DNA from: CAVTPU01 sp963736695
Lineage (GTDB): Bacteria; Actinomycetota; Actinomycetes; Mycobacteriales; Micromonosporaceae
Length of the DNA stretch: 64,000 bases
Reading direction: 5' to 3'
Assembly: GCA_963736695.1 (NCBI GenBank)
Contig: CAVTPU010000001.1
Span: 1,446,058 to 1,510,057 of the forward strand
Below, in pieces: positions 17,915 to 27,581 of this stretch. Made by a program: the position numbers and the translations under genes. How positions within the stretch are numbered: position 1 is the stretch's first letter; the number at the start of each line of letters is the position of its first letter. Under the pieces are notes generated by a model. That model had not been told where the DNA came from. It did no database searches and worked only from the letters and a program-made list of their open reading frames with translations.

Positions 17915-18975
17915 CGACCCTCATCGAGCCGGCGCTGCCGGCGACCGGCGCGCCGACGCCGTCGACTTCGGCGACCACGCCCACCGGCTCGTGGCCGGGC
18001 CGGATGGTCAAGGCCGAGCTGCTGAAGATCTGGACCACGAACGCGTGGTGGATCATCGGAATCATCGCCTTCGCCGGCACGGCGCTCGCATTGTTGATCA
18101 ACGTGCTGACGGCCAACGATGATCTCAACACCGCCAGACAGATGCGCGCCGAGGGCATGCCGGACTTCTCGAAAATGGGGCCCGACGTGATGGGCCCGGG
18201 AGCCGGCGGACCCGCACCGGGCGATGTGAAACCAGGGTCCGAAGGCGGGCTGGCGCCCGAAGAAATCGCGGCGATGAAGGCCGACTGGTTGGACCGGACG
18301 AACGTCGCGGCGATTCTCGTGCGCAACGCGGCCGCGATCTACACCTCGGGCCAGTTCATCGCATTGTTGCTCGTCGCGATCATCGGCACACTCATCGTGA
18401 CGAACGAGTTCTTCCACCAGACCGCGACCACGACCTTCCTCAGCAGCCCACAGCGGACTCGGGTGATCATGAGTAAGCTCGCGGCCGGCCTCGTGATCGC
18501 GTTCGGGTTCTGGGCGGTCATCACCGCGATCGACATCGCCACAGGCGCGACCTATTTCGCCGTTTCGGGTTATGACACGAGCCTCGCCGTTGGGCCGGTG
18601 CTGCGCTCGGCCGGGCTCAACCTGCTCGCGTTCCTGATCTGGATGGTGATCGGCATCGGATTCGGCGCACTGCTGCGCAGCCAGACGGGAGCCACCATCA
18701 CCGAGGCCGCGATGTATCTGCTCAGCTTCCCCATCGCGTTCGCCTTCTTCGGGCTGATCCGTGAATACGTGATCGAAGACGACAAGGTCTGGAGCTGGAT
18801 GATCGCCGTGCCGGGTGTGGCGAGCCAGGTGATGACCACCGCCGAGCCCACCAGCCTGGGGATGGACGGCACCATCACCGTGCAGTGGTGGCACGGCACG
18901 CTCGTGCTCGTCGGATATGGCCTCGTCGCCGGACTGATCGGCACCTGGATCACCCGGCGGCGCGACATCTCCTGA
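17911..18975 (+). CDS. ABC-2 family permease
   Basis: This 354-residue protein has six predicted helices: one at about residues 45-66, then after a long Gly/Pro/Met-rich external loop (about 68-130) a cluster of five. The ATG is inside the ATPase stop (ATGA overlap), indicating coupled translation. The architecture matches the BcrB-like partner of the preceding ATPase. Confidence 0.87.
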   Translation: MTTLIEPALPATGAPTPSTSATTPTGSWPGRMVKAELLKIWTTNAWWIIGIIAFAGTALALLINVLTANDDLNTARQMRAEGMPDFSKMGPDVMGPGAGGPAPGDVKPGSEGGLAPEEIAAMKADWLDRTNVAAILVRNAAAIYTSGQFIALLLVAIIGTLIVTNEFFHQTATTTFLSSPQRTRVIMSKLAAGLVIAFGFWAVITAIDIATGATYFAVSGYDTSLAVGPVLRSAGLNLLAFLIWMVIGIGFGALLRSQTGATITEAAMYLLSFPIAFAFFGLIREYVIEDDKVWSWMIAVPGVASQVMTTAEPTSLGMDGTITVQWWHGTLVLVGYGLVAGLIGTWITRRRDIS

Positions 18976-19042
18976 CAATCGCCAGAACCTGTGGGTACGC
19001 CCATGGTGTCCGGAGCTCGATCGATCCCCGCTGGCTCTCCCG

Positions 19043-19073
19043 CACCGCCGAGCGCATGACGCGCTCGGCGGTG
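19043..19073 (+). terminator. stem-loop terminator after the ABC operon
   Basis: CACCGCCGAGCGC (19043-19055) pairs perfectly with GCGCTCGGCGGTG (19061-19073) around the loop ATGAC. It lies 67 bases after the permease stop and 123 bases before kgd. There is no U-tract, as is common in high-GC actinobacteria. Confidence 0.7.
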
Positions 19074-19196
19074 CCACGCCCGAGTCGAGGAACCCACCCG
19101 CTTCGGCGTAGCCTTGTCTGACATCCACAGACTCTCACCGACACCCCACGACGGAGCGCCGCGCGATGGCTTGGCCCCGTCGAGGGTAGGAAGGCG

Positions 19197-22100
19197 ATGG
19201 CGGTCGTGACCAGCCAACCGACACCTGCTCAGGACGACCCGCTCGCGGGTTTCGGCCCCAACGAATGGATCGTTGAGGATAAATATCAGCAGTACCTCGC
19301 CGATCCGGCGAGCGTCGATCCGGCCTGGCACGACTTCTTCGCCGACTATCGGCCCGGGCCGGCGAAGAAGAAACCCGCTGTGGCGGTGACGGCCGTCACC
19401 GCCGCGACTGAGGCGGCCCCGGCTGACACGGCTGCCAGCGCGGCGACGGCTGGCGCAGCCTCGGCACCCGTCCGACCGGCGAGCGCCCCCGCGAAGCCCG
19501 CCGCGGTGACGACCACCGACGCGAAGCCCGCCGCGCCTTCGGCTCAGCCGACGCGGCCGGCCCAACCGGTGGCGGCCACGACCAGCGCCGTGCCGGCGTC
19601 CGAGACCCGCACCACCCCGATCCGGGGGGTCGCGGCACGCATCGTGCAGAACATGGACGCGTCGTTGCAGGTGCCGACCGCCACGAGCGTGCGCGCGGTG
19701 CCGGCGAAGCTGCTCGCCGACAATCGCATCGTGATCAACAATCACCTCGCGCGGGGCCGAGGTGGCAAGGTCAGCTTCACCCACCTCATCGGGTTCGCCC
19801 TCGTTCGCGCCCTCGCGACTCGCCCCGAGATGAACAACTCGTTCACCACTGTCGATGGCAAACCCGCGACGGTCTTCCCCGGAGACGTCAACCTCGGCAT
19901 CGCGATCGACCTGGCCAAGCCGGATGGCACGCGCAACCTCGTGGTGCCGAGCGTCAAGCGCGCCTCCACAATGGATTTCCGCACCTTCTGGCAGGCCTAT
20001 GAGGACCTTATCCGGCGGGCTCGGCGCAACGAGCTCACGATGGACGACTACGCGGGCACGACCATCTCGCTCACCAACCCCGGAGGAATCGGGACGGTCC
20101 ACTCGATTCCCCGTTTGATGGCTGGGCAGGGAACCATCATCGGGGTGGGTGCGATGGAGCACCCCGCACCGTTCGCCGGCATGAGTGACGAGCAACTGGC
20201 CGACAACGCGCTCAGCAAGATCATCACTCTCACCTCGACCTATGACCACCGGATCATCCAGGGCGCGCAGTCCGGCGAGTTCCTCGCCACCATGCACGAC
20301 CTGTTGCTCGGTGGCCACGACTTCTATGACGAGATCTTCACGTCCCTACGCATCCCGTACGAGCCGATTCGGTGGACCCGCGACGTCGCCCGCACGTCGG
20401 AGGGACAGATCGACAAGGCCGCGCGGGTGATCGAGCTCATCCACGCCTATCGGGTGCGAGGCCATCTCATGGCCGACACCGATCCGTTGGAGTTCCACAT
20501 CCGCCGCCACCCCGACCTCGACGTGCGGGAACATGACCTGACCCTGTGGGACCTCGACCGGTCATTCCCGGTCGGCGGTTTCGCCGGACACCAGCGCATG
20601 CGGCTGCGGGACATCCTCGGCGTGCTGCGCGACTCCTACTGCCGCCGGGTGGGTGTGGAATACATGCACATCCAGGACCCTGAGGAGCGGCGCTGGATTC
20701 AGCAGCGCATCGAGCAGCGTTATACCAAGCCGTCGGCCGAGGAACAGCGCCGAATCCTCATGCGACTCAACGCCGCCGAGGCGTTCGAGACCTTCCTTCA
20801 CACCAAATACGTCGGGCAGAAACGCTTCTCCCTGGAGGGTGGCGAGAGCGTCATCCCGCTGCTCGACGAGATCCTCGGCGCCGCGGCCTCGTCCGGGCTG
20901 GACGAGGTCGTCATCGGCATGGCGCACCGTGGCCGACTCAACGTGCTGGCGAATATCGTCGGCAAGCCGTACGAAAAGATCTTCTCGGAGTTTGAGGGAC
21001 ACCTCGACCCGAAGTCCACCCAGGGCTCCGGCGACGTGAAATATCACCTCGGGATGACCGGCAAATACACCACACCCGACGGGCAGCACTCGGCGACGGT
21101 GAGCGTGGTGGCCAACCCGTCGCACCTGGAGGCGGTCGACCCGGTGCTCGAGGGCATCGTGCGCGCCAAGCAGGATCGCATCGACCTCAAACTCGATGGC
21201 TACACGGTTCTGCCGGTGCTGGTCCACGGCGACGCGGCGTTCGCCGGACAGGGCGTCGTCGCGGAGACGCTCAACCTGTCCCAGCTGCGCGGCTACCGCA
21301 CCGGCGGCACGGTGCACGTGGTCATCAACAACCAGGTCGGCTTCACCACCGCGCCGGAATATTCCCGTTCGTCGCTCTATTCCACCGACGTCGCGCGGAT
21401 GATCCAGGCGCCGATCTTCCACGTCAACGGCGACGACCCCGAGGCCGTGCTGCGGGTGGCCCGACTCGCGTTCGAATATCGTCAGGCGTTCAACAAAGAC
21501 GTGGTCATCGACCTTCTCTGCTATCGGCGTCGAGGACACAACGAGGGTGACGACCCCTCGATGACCAATCCGAAGATGTATCAGATCATCGACGGCAAGC
21601 GTTCCGTCCGAAAGATCTATACCGAGGAACTCATCGGCCGGGGCGACATCAGCGTCGCGCAGGCCGAGGAGGCCCTGCGCGACTATCAGGCACAGCTGGA
21701 GCAGGTCTTCAAGGCCACGCGAAACGCGGCCGCGACGCCCGCCCGCATCACCCGCGCCAGTGGGTCAGAGCCGGAGCCGGTGGTCGAGACCGCCATCGAC
21801 ACGACGGCCCTGAGCCGCATCGCCGAGGTCCACGCCAACCTGCCCGAGGGCTTCACCCCCCACAAACGGCTGGCGCAGCTGCTGGAGCGCCGGGCCAAGA
21901 TGACCGTCGACGGCGGCATCGACTGGGGATTCGCCGAACTGATCGCGATGGGCTCGCTGGTTCTTCAGGGCGTCACCGTCCGACTCGCGGGCCAGGACAG
22001 TCGACGAGGAACCTTCGTGCAACGGCACGCGGCCATCGTCGACGCCGTCACCGGCGCCGACTACATCCCGCTGAAGGCGCTGGAAGAGGCGAACGCCGGT

Positions 22101-22961
22101 CGGTTCTTCGTGCACGACTCGCTGCTCAGCGAGTTCGCCGCGATGGGTTTCGAATATGGCTATTCCGTCGAGAACCCCGACGCTCTGGTCTGCTGGGAAG
22201 CGCAGTTCGGCGACTTCGCCAACGGAGCACAGTCCATTGTCGACGAATTCATCTCCTCCGGTGAGGTCAAGTGGGGGCAACGCACCGCCGTCACGGTGCT
22301 GCTGCCGCACTCACACGAGGGCCAAGGCCCCGACCACACCTCCGGTCGGATCGAGCGCTATCTCCAACTGTGCGCCGAAGACAACCTGCGGGTCGCCGTC
22401 CCGACCACCCCGGCCAGCTATTTCCATCTGCTCCGGCGCCAAGCGCTCTCACCGAAGAAGAAGCCCCTCGTGGTCTTCACCCCGAAGTCCCTGCTGCGCC
22501 ACCGTCTCGCCATCTCCGACGTTCCCGATTTCACCACCGGCCGATTCGCCCCGGTCATCGCCGACCCGGGCTTGGACGGCACGCCGCTCGACCCAGCCGC
22601 GGTGACCCGCGTGCTCCTGTGCACGGGCAAGGTCTTCTACGACCTATATGCCGCGCGAGCCGACCGAGGCATCACCGACACCGCGATCATTCGGATGGAG
22701 CAGCTCTATCCGTTGCCGGTCGACGAAGTCCGCTCCGCCCTCAGCGCCTATCCCCATGCGACCGATGTGGCCTGGGTGCAGGAAGAGCCTGCGAACCAGG
22801 GCGCGTGGTCCTTCATCGCGCTCAACCTGCTCGAGCACTTGGAGGGTGTCGCCCTGCGTCGCATCTCCCGCCCGTCCGCGGCGGCTCCGGCAGTCGGATC
22901 GCTGAAGCTGCACGAGATCGAGCAGGCGGCGATCATCGACGCGTCCCTACCCCGGCGTTGA
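19197..22961 (+). CDS. kgd: multifunctional 2-oxoglutarate dehydrogenase E1/E2 (Kgd)
   Basis: This 1254-residue actinobacterial fusion catalyses oxidative decarboxylation of 2-oxoglutarate in the TCA cycle. Residues 14-50 are the E1 N-terminal segment. A long Ala/Pro linker (60-135) replaces the lipoyl and peripheral-binding regions of E2. Residues 140-380 are the succinyltransferase core with catalytic motif YDHRIIQGA (His351), and the rest is the thiamine-diphosphate E1 part (for example GMAHRGRLNVL and VHGDAAFAGQG). ATG 19197 has GGAAGG close upstream. By hand count about two-thirds of its tyrosine codons are TAT. Confidence 0.96.
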   Translation: MAVVTSQPTPAQDDPLAGFGPNEWIVEDKYQQYLADPASVDPAWHDFFADYRPGPAKKKPAVAVTAVTAATEAAPADTAASAATAGAASAPVRPASAPAKPAAVTTTDAKPAAPSAQPTRPAQPVAATTSAVPASETRTTPIRGVAARIVQNMDASLQVPTATSVRAVPAKLLADNRIVINNHLARGRGGKVSFTHLIGFALVRALATRPEMNNSFTTVDGKPATVFPGDVNLGIAIDLAKPDGTRNLVVPSVKRASTMDFRTFWQAYEDLIRRARRNELTMDDYAGTTISLTNPGGIGTVHSIPRLMAGQGTIIGVGAMEHPAPFAGMSDEQLADNALSKIITLTSTYDHRIIQGAQSGEFLATMHDLLLGGHDFYDEIFTSLRIPYEPIRWTRDVARTSEGQIDKAARVIELIHAYRVRGHLMADTDPLEFHIRRHPDLDVREHDLTLWDLDRSFPVGGFAGHQRMRLRDILGVLRDSYCRRVGVEYMHIQDPEERRWIQQRIEQRYTKPSAEEQRRILMRLNAAEAFETFLHTKYVGQKRFSLEGGESVIPLLDEILGAAASSGLDEVVIGMAHRGRLNVLANIVGKPYEKIFSEFEGHLDPKSTQGSGDVKYHLGMTGKYTTPDGQHSATVSVVANPSHLEAVDPVLEGIVRAKQDRIDLKLDGYTVLPVLVHGDAAFAGQGVVAETLNLSQLRGYRTGGTVHVVINNQVGFTTAPEYSRSSLYSTDVARMIQAPIFHVNGDDPEAVLRVARLAFEYRQAFNKDVVIDLLCYRRRGHNEGDDPSMTNPKMYQIIDGKRSVRKIYTEELIGRGDISVAQAEEALRDYQAQLEQVFKATRNAAATPARITRASGSEPEPVVETAIDTTALSRIAEVHANLPEGFTPHKRLAQLLERRAKMTVDGGIDWGFAELIAMGSLVLQGVTVRLAGQDSRRGTFVQRHAAIVDAVTGADYIPLKALEEANAGRFFVHDSLLSEFAAMGFEYGYSVENPDALVCWEAQFGDFANGAQSIVDEFISSGEVKWGQRTAVTVLLPHSHEGQGPDHTSGRIERYLQLCAEDNLRVAVPTTPASYFHLLRRQALSPKKKPLVVFTPKSLLRHRLAISDVPDFTTGRFAPVIADPGLDGTPLDPAAVTRVLLCTGKVFYDLYAARADRGITDTAIIRMEQLYPLPVDEVRSALSAYPHATDVAWVQEEPANQGAWSFIALNLLEHLEGVALRRISRPSAAAPAVGSLKLHEIEQAAIIDASLPRR

Positions 22962-22977
22962 CGGGCGGGGCGATCCG

Positions 22978-23154
22978 ATGTATTTCACCGACCGAGGCAT
23001 CGAGGAACTCGCACAGCGGCGCGGCGAAGAGACCGTGAGCATCGAGTGGCTCGCCGAACGACTGCGCGACTTCGTCGACGCCCACCCCGAGTTTGAGGTG
23101 CCGACGGACCGCTTCGCCACCTGGCTCGCCCGCCTCGACGACGAGGACGACTGA
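22978..23154 (+). CDS. DUF6104 family small protein
   Basis: This 58-residue acidic protein starts MYFTDRGIEEL and ends with a DDEDD tail. It matches my memory of the actinobacterial DUF6104 family, whose members often lie next to kgd. The ATG comes 16 bases after the kgd stop with a GGGCGGGG stretch upstream. Its function is unknown; the location suggests a link to 2-oxoglutarate dehydrogenase, which is inference. Confidence 0.82.
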   Translation: MYFTDRGIEELAQRRGEETVSIEWLAERLRDFVDAHPEFEVPTDRFATWLARLDDEDD

Positions 23155-23245
23155 ACGCTCACCGCCGCTCACCGGTTGGCGAAGGCTCACGACGATCGCT
23201 CGGCGAAAGCGGATGGGGCGGGCAGACACGCCGTACGGTAATCAC

Positions 23246-23311
23246 AAGAGCGCGGTAACGGTGGGGCGCGGTGACACAAAGAGCGCGGTGGCAGAGGGGC
23301 GAGGCGTGGCA
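23246..23311 (+). repeat. degenerate 33-bp tandem duplication before pta
   Basis: Two adjacent 33-base units (23246-23278 and 23279-23311) share AAGAGCGCGGT and a GGGGCG core. The same frame reads on into pta, where the true N-terminus again contains KSAV. The second unit includes the chosen pta GTG start and its ribosome site. Confidence 0.5.
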
Positions 23312-25384
23312 CAGGGCGTCTATATCACGGGGCTTGAGGCCGGCGGCGGAAAATCCGCCGTCGCCCTCGGCGTGACCGACCTGCTCTCGCGCAGGGTGGA
23401 ACGACTCGCGGTGTTCCGGCCGTTGGTGCGCGACCTCGACGATCCGACCATCGAGCTTCTGCGGGAACGTTTTCAGATCCCGGCCCACGCGGCCGGCCAC
23501 GGCACCACCTATGGCGACGCGGCCGGCCTGCTCGCAGTCGGCGGCATGGATCGCCTGATCGCCGACATCCTGGACCGGTTCCGAGCGGTGAGTCAGGATG
23601 CGGACGCGTTCGTGGTGCTCGGCACCGACTTCGGCAAGGGCACCGGCGAACCGGCCCTGCACGACGAGTTGTCCTTCAACGCTCGCCTCGCCTCGGAGCT
23701 CTCCGCAGTGGTGCTGCCGGTCGTCGACGGCATGCGACGCCCGGCTGAGACAGTCGCTGCGGGAGTCAACACCGCGTTTCACTCGATGACCGAGCTCGGC
23801 ACGACGGTCGCCGCGGTCATCGCCAACCGGGTGGCACCGGACGCGGTGGCGCCGGTGCTGCTGGCCGGCGCACGACTCGACGTGCCGGTCTATGCCATCG
23901 GAGAGACCCCGGCGATCAGCGCCCCGACGCTCGACGATATCGCGACGGCACTCAGCGCCGATCGCCTTCTCGGCGACGCCGACGCCTATGGCCGCGACGC
24001 CCTGCATTTTGTCGTTGGAGCGGCTCAGGTGCCGGTCTTTCTCGACTATCTGCGTGACGGCTGCGTGGTGATCACACCTGGCGATCGGGCCGATCTGCTC
24101 ACCGCGACGGGGGCGGCGCACGCGGCTGGGCTCGCCTCCGTCGCCGGCGTCGTGCTCACTCTCGGCGAACGCCCCGACCAGCGGGTGCTCGATCTGGTTC
24201 GAAAGCTCCGAGCCGACCTTCCCGTTGTGCTGGTGCGCCGGGACAGTTTCGAGACGGTGGCCGCGGTCAACCAGTTGGAACATCGGTTGAGCGTCGCAAG
24301 CCCGCGCAAGGTCGCGGCCGCGATCGGCCGGTTCGAGTCGAGTGTGGATGGTCCTGCGCTCCTCGACCGGCTCGATGTGGCTCGATCCGCACGGGTGACC
24401 CCGCTGATGTTCGAATACAGTCTCATCGACCGTGCTCGCTCCGACCGGCGCCACATCGTCTTGCCGGAGGGGACCGATGAGCGTGTCCTCCGCGCGACCG
24501 AGGTCCTGCTGCGCCGTCGGGTCGCCGAGCTCACGCTGCTCGGCGACACACATGAGGTGAGTCAGCGAGCACGCGAGATGGGGCTCGACATCTCCGGCGC
24601 CGCCATCATCGACCCGACCTCGTCGCCGTCGCGCGCCGATTTCGCCGCACACTACGCACGGTTGAGAGCCCACCGCGGCGTCAGCCTCGACCACGCGCTC
24701 GACGTGGTCGGCGATGTGAACTACTTCGGCACGTTGATGGTCGAGACTGGGCTCGCCGACGCGATGGTCTCCGGAGCGGCTCATCCGACGGCCGACACGA
24801 TCCGGCCCGCTTTCGAGATCATCAAGACCGTGCCCGGGGTCAGCGTCGCCTCGTCGGTGTTCTTCATGTGCCTCACCGATCGGGTGCTGGTCTATGGTGA
24901 CTGTGCCGTCAACCCCGATCCCGACGCCACGCAGTTGGCGGACATCGCCATCTCGTCGGCGGACACGGCCGCCCGGTTCGGCGTGGTTCCCCGCGTCGCG
25001 ATGCTCTCCTATTCCACCGGCGGCTCCGGACACGGAGCCGACGTCGAGAAGGTCGCCGCGGCGACCGCCCTGGTTCGCGAGCGGCGACCGGACCTGCTCG
25101 TCGAGGGACCCATCCAATATGACGCGGCGATCGATCCGCGCGTCGCGGCGATGAAGTTGCCTGCGAGCACGGTGGCCGGACAGGCAACGGTGTTCATCTT
25201 TCCCGACCTCAACACTGGCAACAACACCTATAAGGCCGTGCAACGGTCGGCCGGCGCGGTCGCCATCGGACCGGTGTTGCAAGGACTTCGGCGACCGGTC
25301 AACGACCTGTCCCGCGGCGCGACCGTCGCGGACATCGTCAACACCGTGGCGATCACCGCGGTCCAAGCGCAGGGAGTGCGCTGA
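23306..25384 (+). CDS. pta: phosphate acetyltransferase (long, DRTGG-containing form)
   Basis: It interconverts acetyl-CoA and acetyl phosphate. The 692 residues comprise an N-terminal BioD-like P-loop domain (GLEAGGGKSAVAL), a central DRTGG-type regulatory domain and the C-terminal PTA_PTB catalytic domain (from about residue 365, with VLPEGTDERVL and MLSYSTGGSGHG). The GTG at 23306 follows AGGGGCGAG; an in-frame GTG at 23288 is less likely. The stop overlaps the ackA start by one base (TGATG), so the two enzymes form a coupled acetate pathway. Confidence 0.94.
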   Translation: MAQGVYITGLEAGGGKSAVALGVTDLLSRRVERLAVFRPLVRDLDDPTIELLRERFQIPAHAAGHGTTYGDAAGLLAVGGMDRLIADILDRFRAVSQDADAFVVLGTDFGKGTGEPALHDELSFNARLASELSAVVLPVVDGMRRPAETVAAGVNTAFHSMTELGTTVAAVIANRVAPDAVAPVLLAGARLDVPVYAIGETPAISAPTLDDIATALSADRLLGDADAYGRDALHFVVGAAQVPVFLDYLRDGCVVITPGDRADLLTATGAAHAAGLASVAGVVLTLGERPDQRVLDLVRKLRADLPVVLVRRDSFETVAAVNQLEHRLSVASPRKVAAAIGRFESSVDGPALLDRLDVARSARVTPLMFEYSLIDRARSDRRHIVLPEGTDERVLRATEVLLRRRVAELTLLGDTHEVSQRAREMGLDISGAAIIDPTSSPSRADFAAHYARLRAHRGVSLDHALDVVGDVNYFGTLMVETGLADAMVSGAAHPTADTIRPAFEIIKTVPGVSVASSVFFMCLTDRVLVYGDCAVNPDPDATQLADIAISSADTAARFGVVPRVAMLSYSTGGSGHGADVEKVAAATALVRERRPDLLVEGPIQYDAAIDPRVAAMKLPASTVAGQATVFIFPDLNTGNNTYKAVQRSAGAVAIGPVLQGLRRPVNDLSRGATVADIVNTVAITAVQAQGVR

Positions 25385-26532
25385 TGTCGCCGCCGGAGTT
25401 GGAGTCCGCCGTGGATTCCCGGGTGCTCGTGCTCAACTGCGGTTCGTCTTCGGTGAAGTTCCGTGTGACGGATGGGGTTCGCACTCTCGCTCAGGGGCTG
25501 GTCGAGCGGATCGGCGAGCCAGCGGGCGCGGCCGCCGATCACGACGAGGCGCTCAGAAAGATCCTCGCGGAGATCGACGTCGACGACCTCACGGCAGTCG
25601 GGCACCGGGTGGTTCACGGCGGTGAGCTTTTCCGGGCGCCGACGCTCATCACCGACGAGGTTCACGCCGAGATCACCCGACTCACCCCGCTTGCACCGCT
25701 GCATAATCCGGCCAACCTGGCCGGCATCGATATCGCCCGTGCGCTGTTGCCGCGCACGCCTCAGGTCGCCGTCTTCGACACCGCGTTTCACGCGACCATG
25801 CCCGAGGCGCAGACCACCTTCGCCATCGATCGGCGCATCGCCCAGCGGTTGGGGATCCGCCGCTATGGCTTTCACGGCACCTCGCACGCTTATGTGTCCC
25901 GGCGCACAGCAGCGCTCCTCGACCGCCCGCTGGGGCGGGTCAACACGATCACCCTGCATCTGGGCAATGGCGCGAGCGCGTGCGCGGTGGCCGGCGGACG
26001 CAGCGTCGCCACGTCGATGGGCTTGTCACCACTGCCGGGTCTCGTGATGGGAACGCGGGGCGGCGACCTCGACCCGGCGATCGTTGTCGACCTGCAACGG
26101 TCGGGCGGCATGACGATCGACGAGGTCGACTCTCTCCTCAATCACCACAGTGGACTGTTCGGGATCTGCGGCGACAACGACATGCGCGCCGTGCTCACCC
26201 GGCGGGCCAGCGGCGACGTCGAGGCGACTCTGGCATTCGATGTCTACTGTGCTCGGATCAAGTTCTATGTGGGCGCCTACGCCGCGCTGCTCGGCCGCCT
26301 CGACGCGGTCACGTTCACCGCCGGGGTTGGGGAACACTCGGCGGAGGTGCGTGCGGCCGCCCTGGCGAATCTTCCCATTCTCGGGATCGAGGTCGATCCG
26401 GTGCGCAACACCGCGCTGGGCGGTGGTGAACGTGTCATCTCGCCCGATGGCGCGCGGGTCTCGGTGCTGGTTGTCCCGACCGACGAGGAGCTGGAGATCG
26501 CACTGCAGACCCTCGCGACCGTCCAGGGCTGA
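25384..26532 (+). CDS. ackA: acetate kinase
   Basis: It transfers phosphate between acetyl phosphate and ADP, giving acetate and ATP. Seen are VLNCGSSSVKF at residues 15-25, GHRVVHGG, FDTAFH, the active-site segment YGFHGTSH and the ATP-binding HLGNGAS. Its 382 residues suit the family. Translation is coupled to pta. It ends 12 bases before the convergent oxidoreductase gene, with no obvious terminator between. Confidence 0.96.
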   Translation: MSPPELESAVDSRVLVLNCGSSSVKFRVTDGVRTLAQGLVERIGEPAGAAADHDEALRKILAEIDVDDLTAVGHRVVHGGELFRAPTLITDEVHAEITRLTPLAPLHNPANLAGIDIARALLPRTPQVAVFDTAFHATMPEAQTTFAIDRRIAQRLGIRRYGFHGTSHAYVSRRTAALLDRPLGRVNTITLHLGNGASACAVAGGRSVATSMGLSPLPGLVMGTRGGDLDPAIVVDLQRSGGMTIDEVDSLLNHHSGLFGICGDNDMRAVLTRRASGDVEATLAFDVYCARIKFYVGAYAALLGRLDAVTFTAGVGEHSAEVRAAALANLPILGIEVDPVRNTALGGGERVISPDGARVSVLVVPTDEELEIALQTLATVQG

Positions 26533-26544
26533 GTGTCGACACGC

Positions 26545-27513
26545 TCATCGCGCGTGATCGATGACGACCTTGCCGAAGACGTCACCGGCGGCGAGCCGGG
26601 CGAATGCCTGCTCAACCTCGGCGAAGGCCCACACGGAGTCGATCACCGGAGACACCGACCCGCCTGGTACGTCCGGATCGGCGCACAGACGCAGCAGCTC
26701 GGCGAGCTCGGTCGCCGTCCCCATCGACGATCCCACGATCTGCAACCGCATCGCGAAGATCCGACGAAGGTCCACAGTGGCGAGATGACCGGAGGTGCTC
26801 CCACTCACGACGACACGTGCGGCGGGCGCGCAGCATTTCATCGAGTGTTCGAATGTCGCAGCGCCCACCGTCTCGATCACCAGGTCGACCCGCTCGGGCA
26901 GCCGCGCGCCGGGTTCGACGGCGGTGGCTCCGAGCGCCGCGATCCGCTCTCTCTTATCCGGGTGTCGACTGGTGGCATAGACCCGTCCGCCGAGGGCTCG
27001 GGCGAGCACGACCGCCGCCGTGGCGACACCGCCACCCGCGCCCTGCACGAGGACCGCCGAGCCTGCGCTGATCCGGCCGGCCGAGGTGAGCATGTGATAT
27101 GCGGTCAGCCAGGCCGTGGGCAGGCAGGCCGCGTCGGTGAAGGAGATCGCGGCCGGCTTGGGGACGAGGTTGGCACGGGGCACCGCGACCCGCTCCGCGA
27201 GCGTGCCGGGCATCCGTTCGGACAACAGCGAGAAGCCTCGCGGGTCGACGGGATCGTCGAGCACGGCGTGAATGACGACCTCATTGCCGTCCTCGTCCAC
27301 GCCCGCCGCGTCGCAGCCGAGGATCATCGGCAGCCGATCGGCGGGCAATCCGACTCCGCGCAGCGACCACAGGTCGTGGTGGTTGAGCGAGCTTGCCCGC
27401 ACCTCGACCGTCGTCCAGTCGTCATTGGGGACCGTCGGCTCAGGCCGGTCACCGACCGCGAGACCGGCGAGTGGCTGGTCGGCGTTGATTTCACGGGCGA
27501 AAGCGGCACGCAT
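26545..27513 (-). CDS. MDR-family zinc-type alcohol dehydrogenase/quinone oxidoreductase
   Basis: This 322-residue NAD(P)-dependent oxidoreductase has the GroES-like N-terminal fold (ASSLNHHDLWSLRGVG, MILGCDAAGV) and a Rossmann segment VLVQGAGGGVATAAVVLARA near residue 155. The cysteines and histidines for structural zinc are not evident, so it is closer to the quinone-reductase branch. The substrate is unknown. It is transcribed alone on the minus strand, 68 bases downstream of the TetR gene. Confidence 0.85.
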   Translation of the reverse strand: MRAAFAREINADQPLAGLAVGDRPEPTVPNDDWTTVEVRASSLNHHDLWSLRGVGLPADRLPMILGCDAAGVDEDGNEVVIHAVLDDPVDPRGFSLLSERMPGTLAERVAVPRANLVPKPAAISFTDAACLPTAWLTAYHMLTSAGRISAGSAVLVQGAGGGVATAAVVLARALGGRVYATSRHPDKRERIAALGATAVEPGARLPERVDLVIETVGAATFEHSMKCCAPAARVVVSGSTSGHLATVDLRRIFAMRLQIVGSSMGTATELAELLRLCADPDVPGGSVSPVIDSVWAFAEVEQAFARLAAGDVFGKVVIDHAR

Positions 27514-27581
27514 GTGCGCACGTTAGCACCGATGCCGGGGTCGACACCGGCCTCAAGGTCGGCCCGTGCGAGGCGTCCGGG

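Noticed and set aside
23159..25366. Long antisense open frame opposite pta
   Set aside because: It is an artefact of high third-position GC opposite a clearly coding gene; its translation has no family resemblance.
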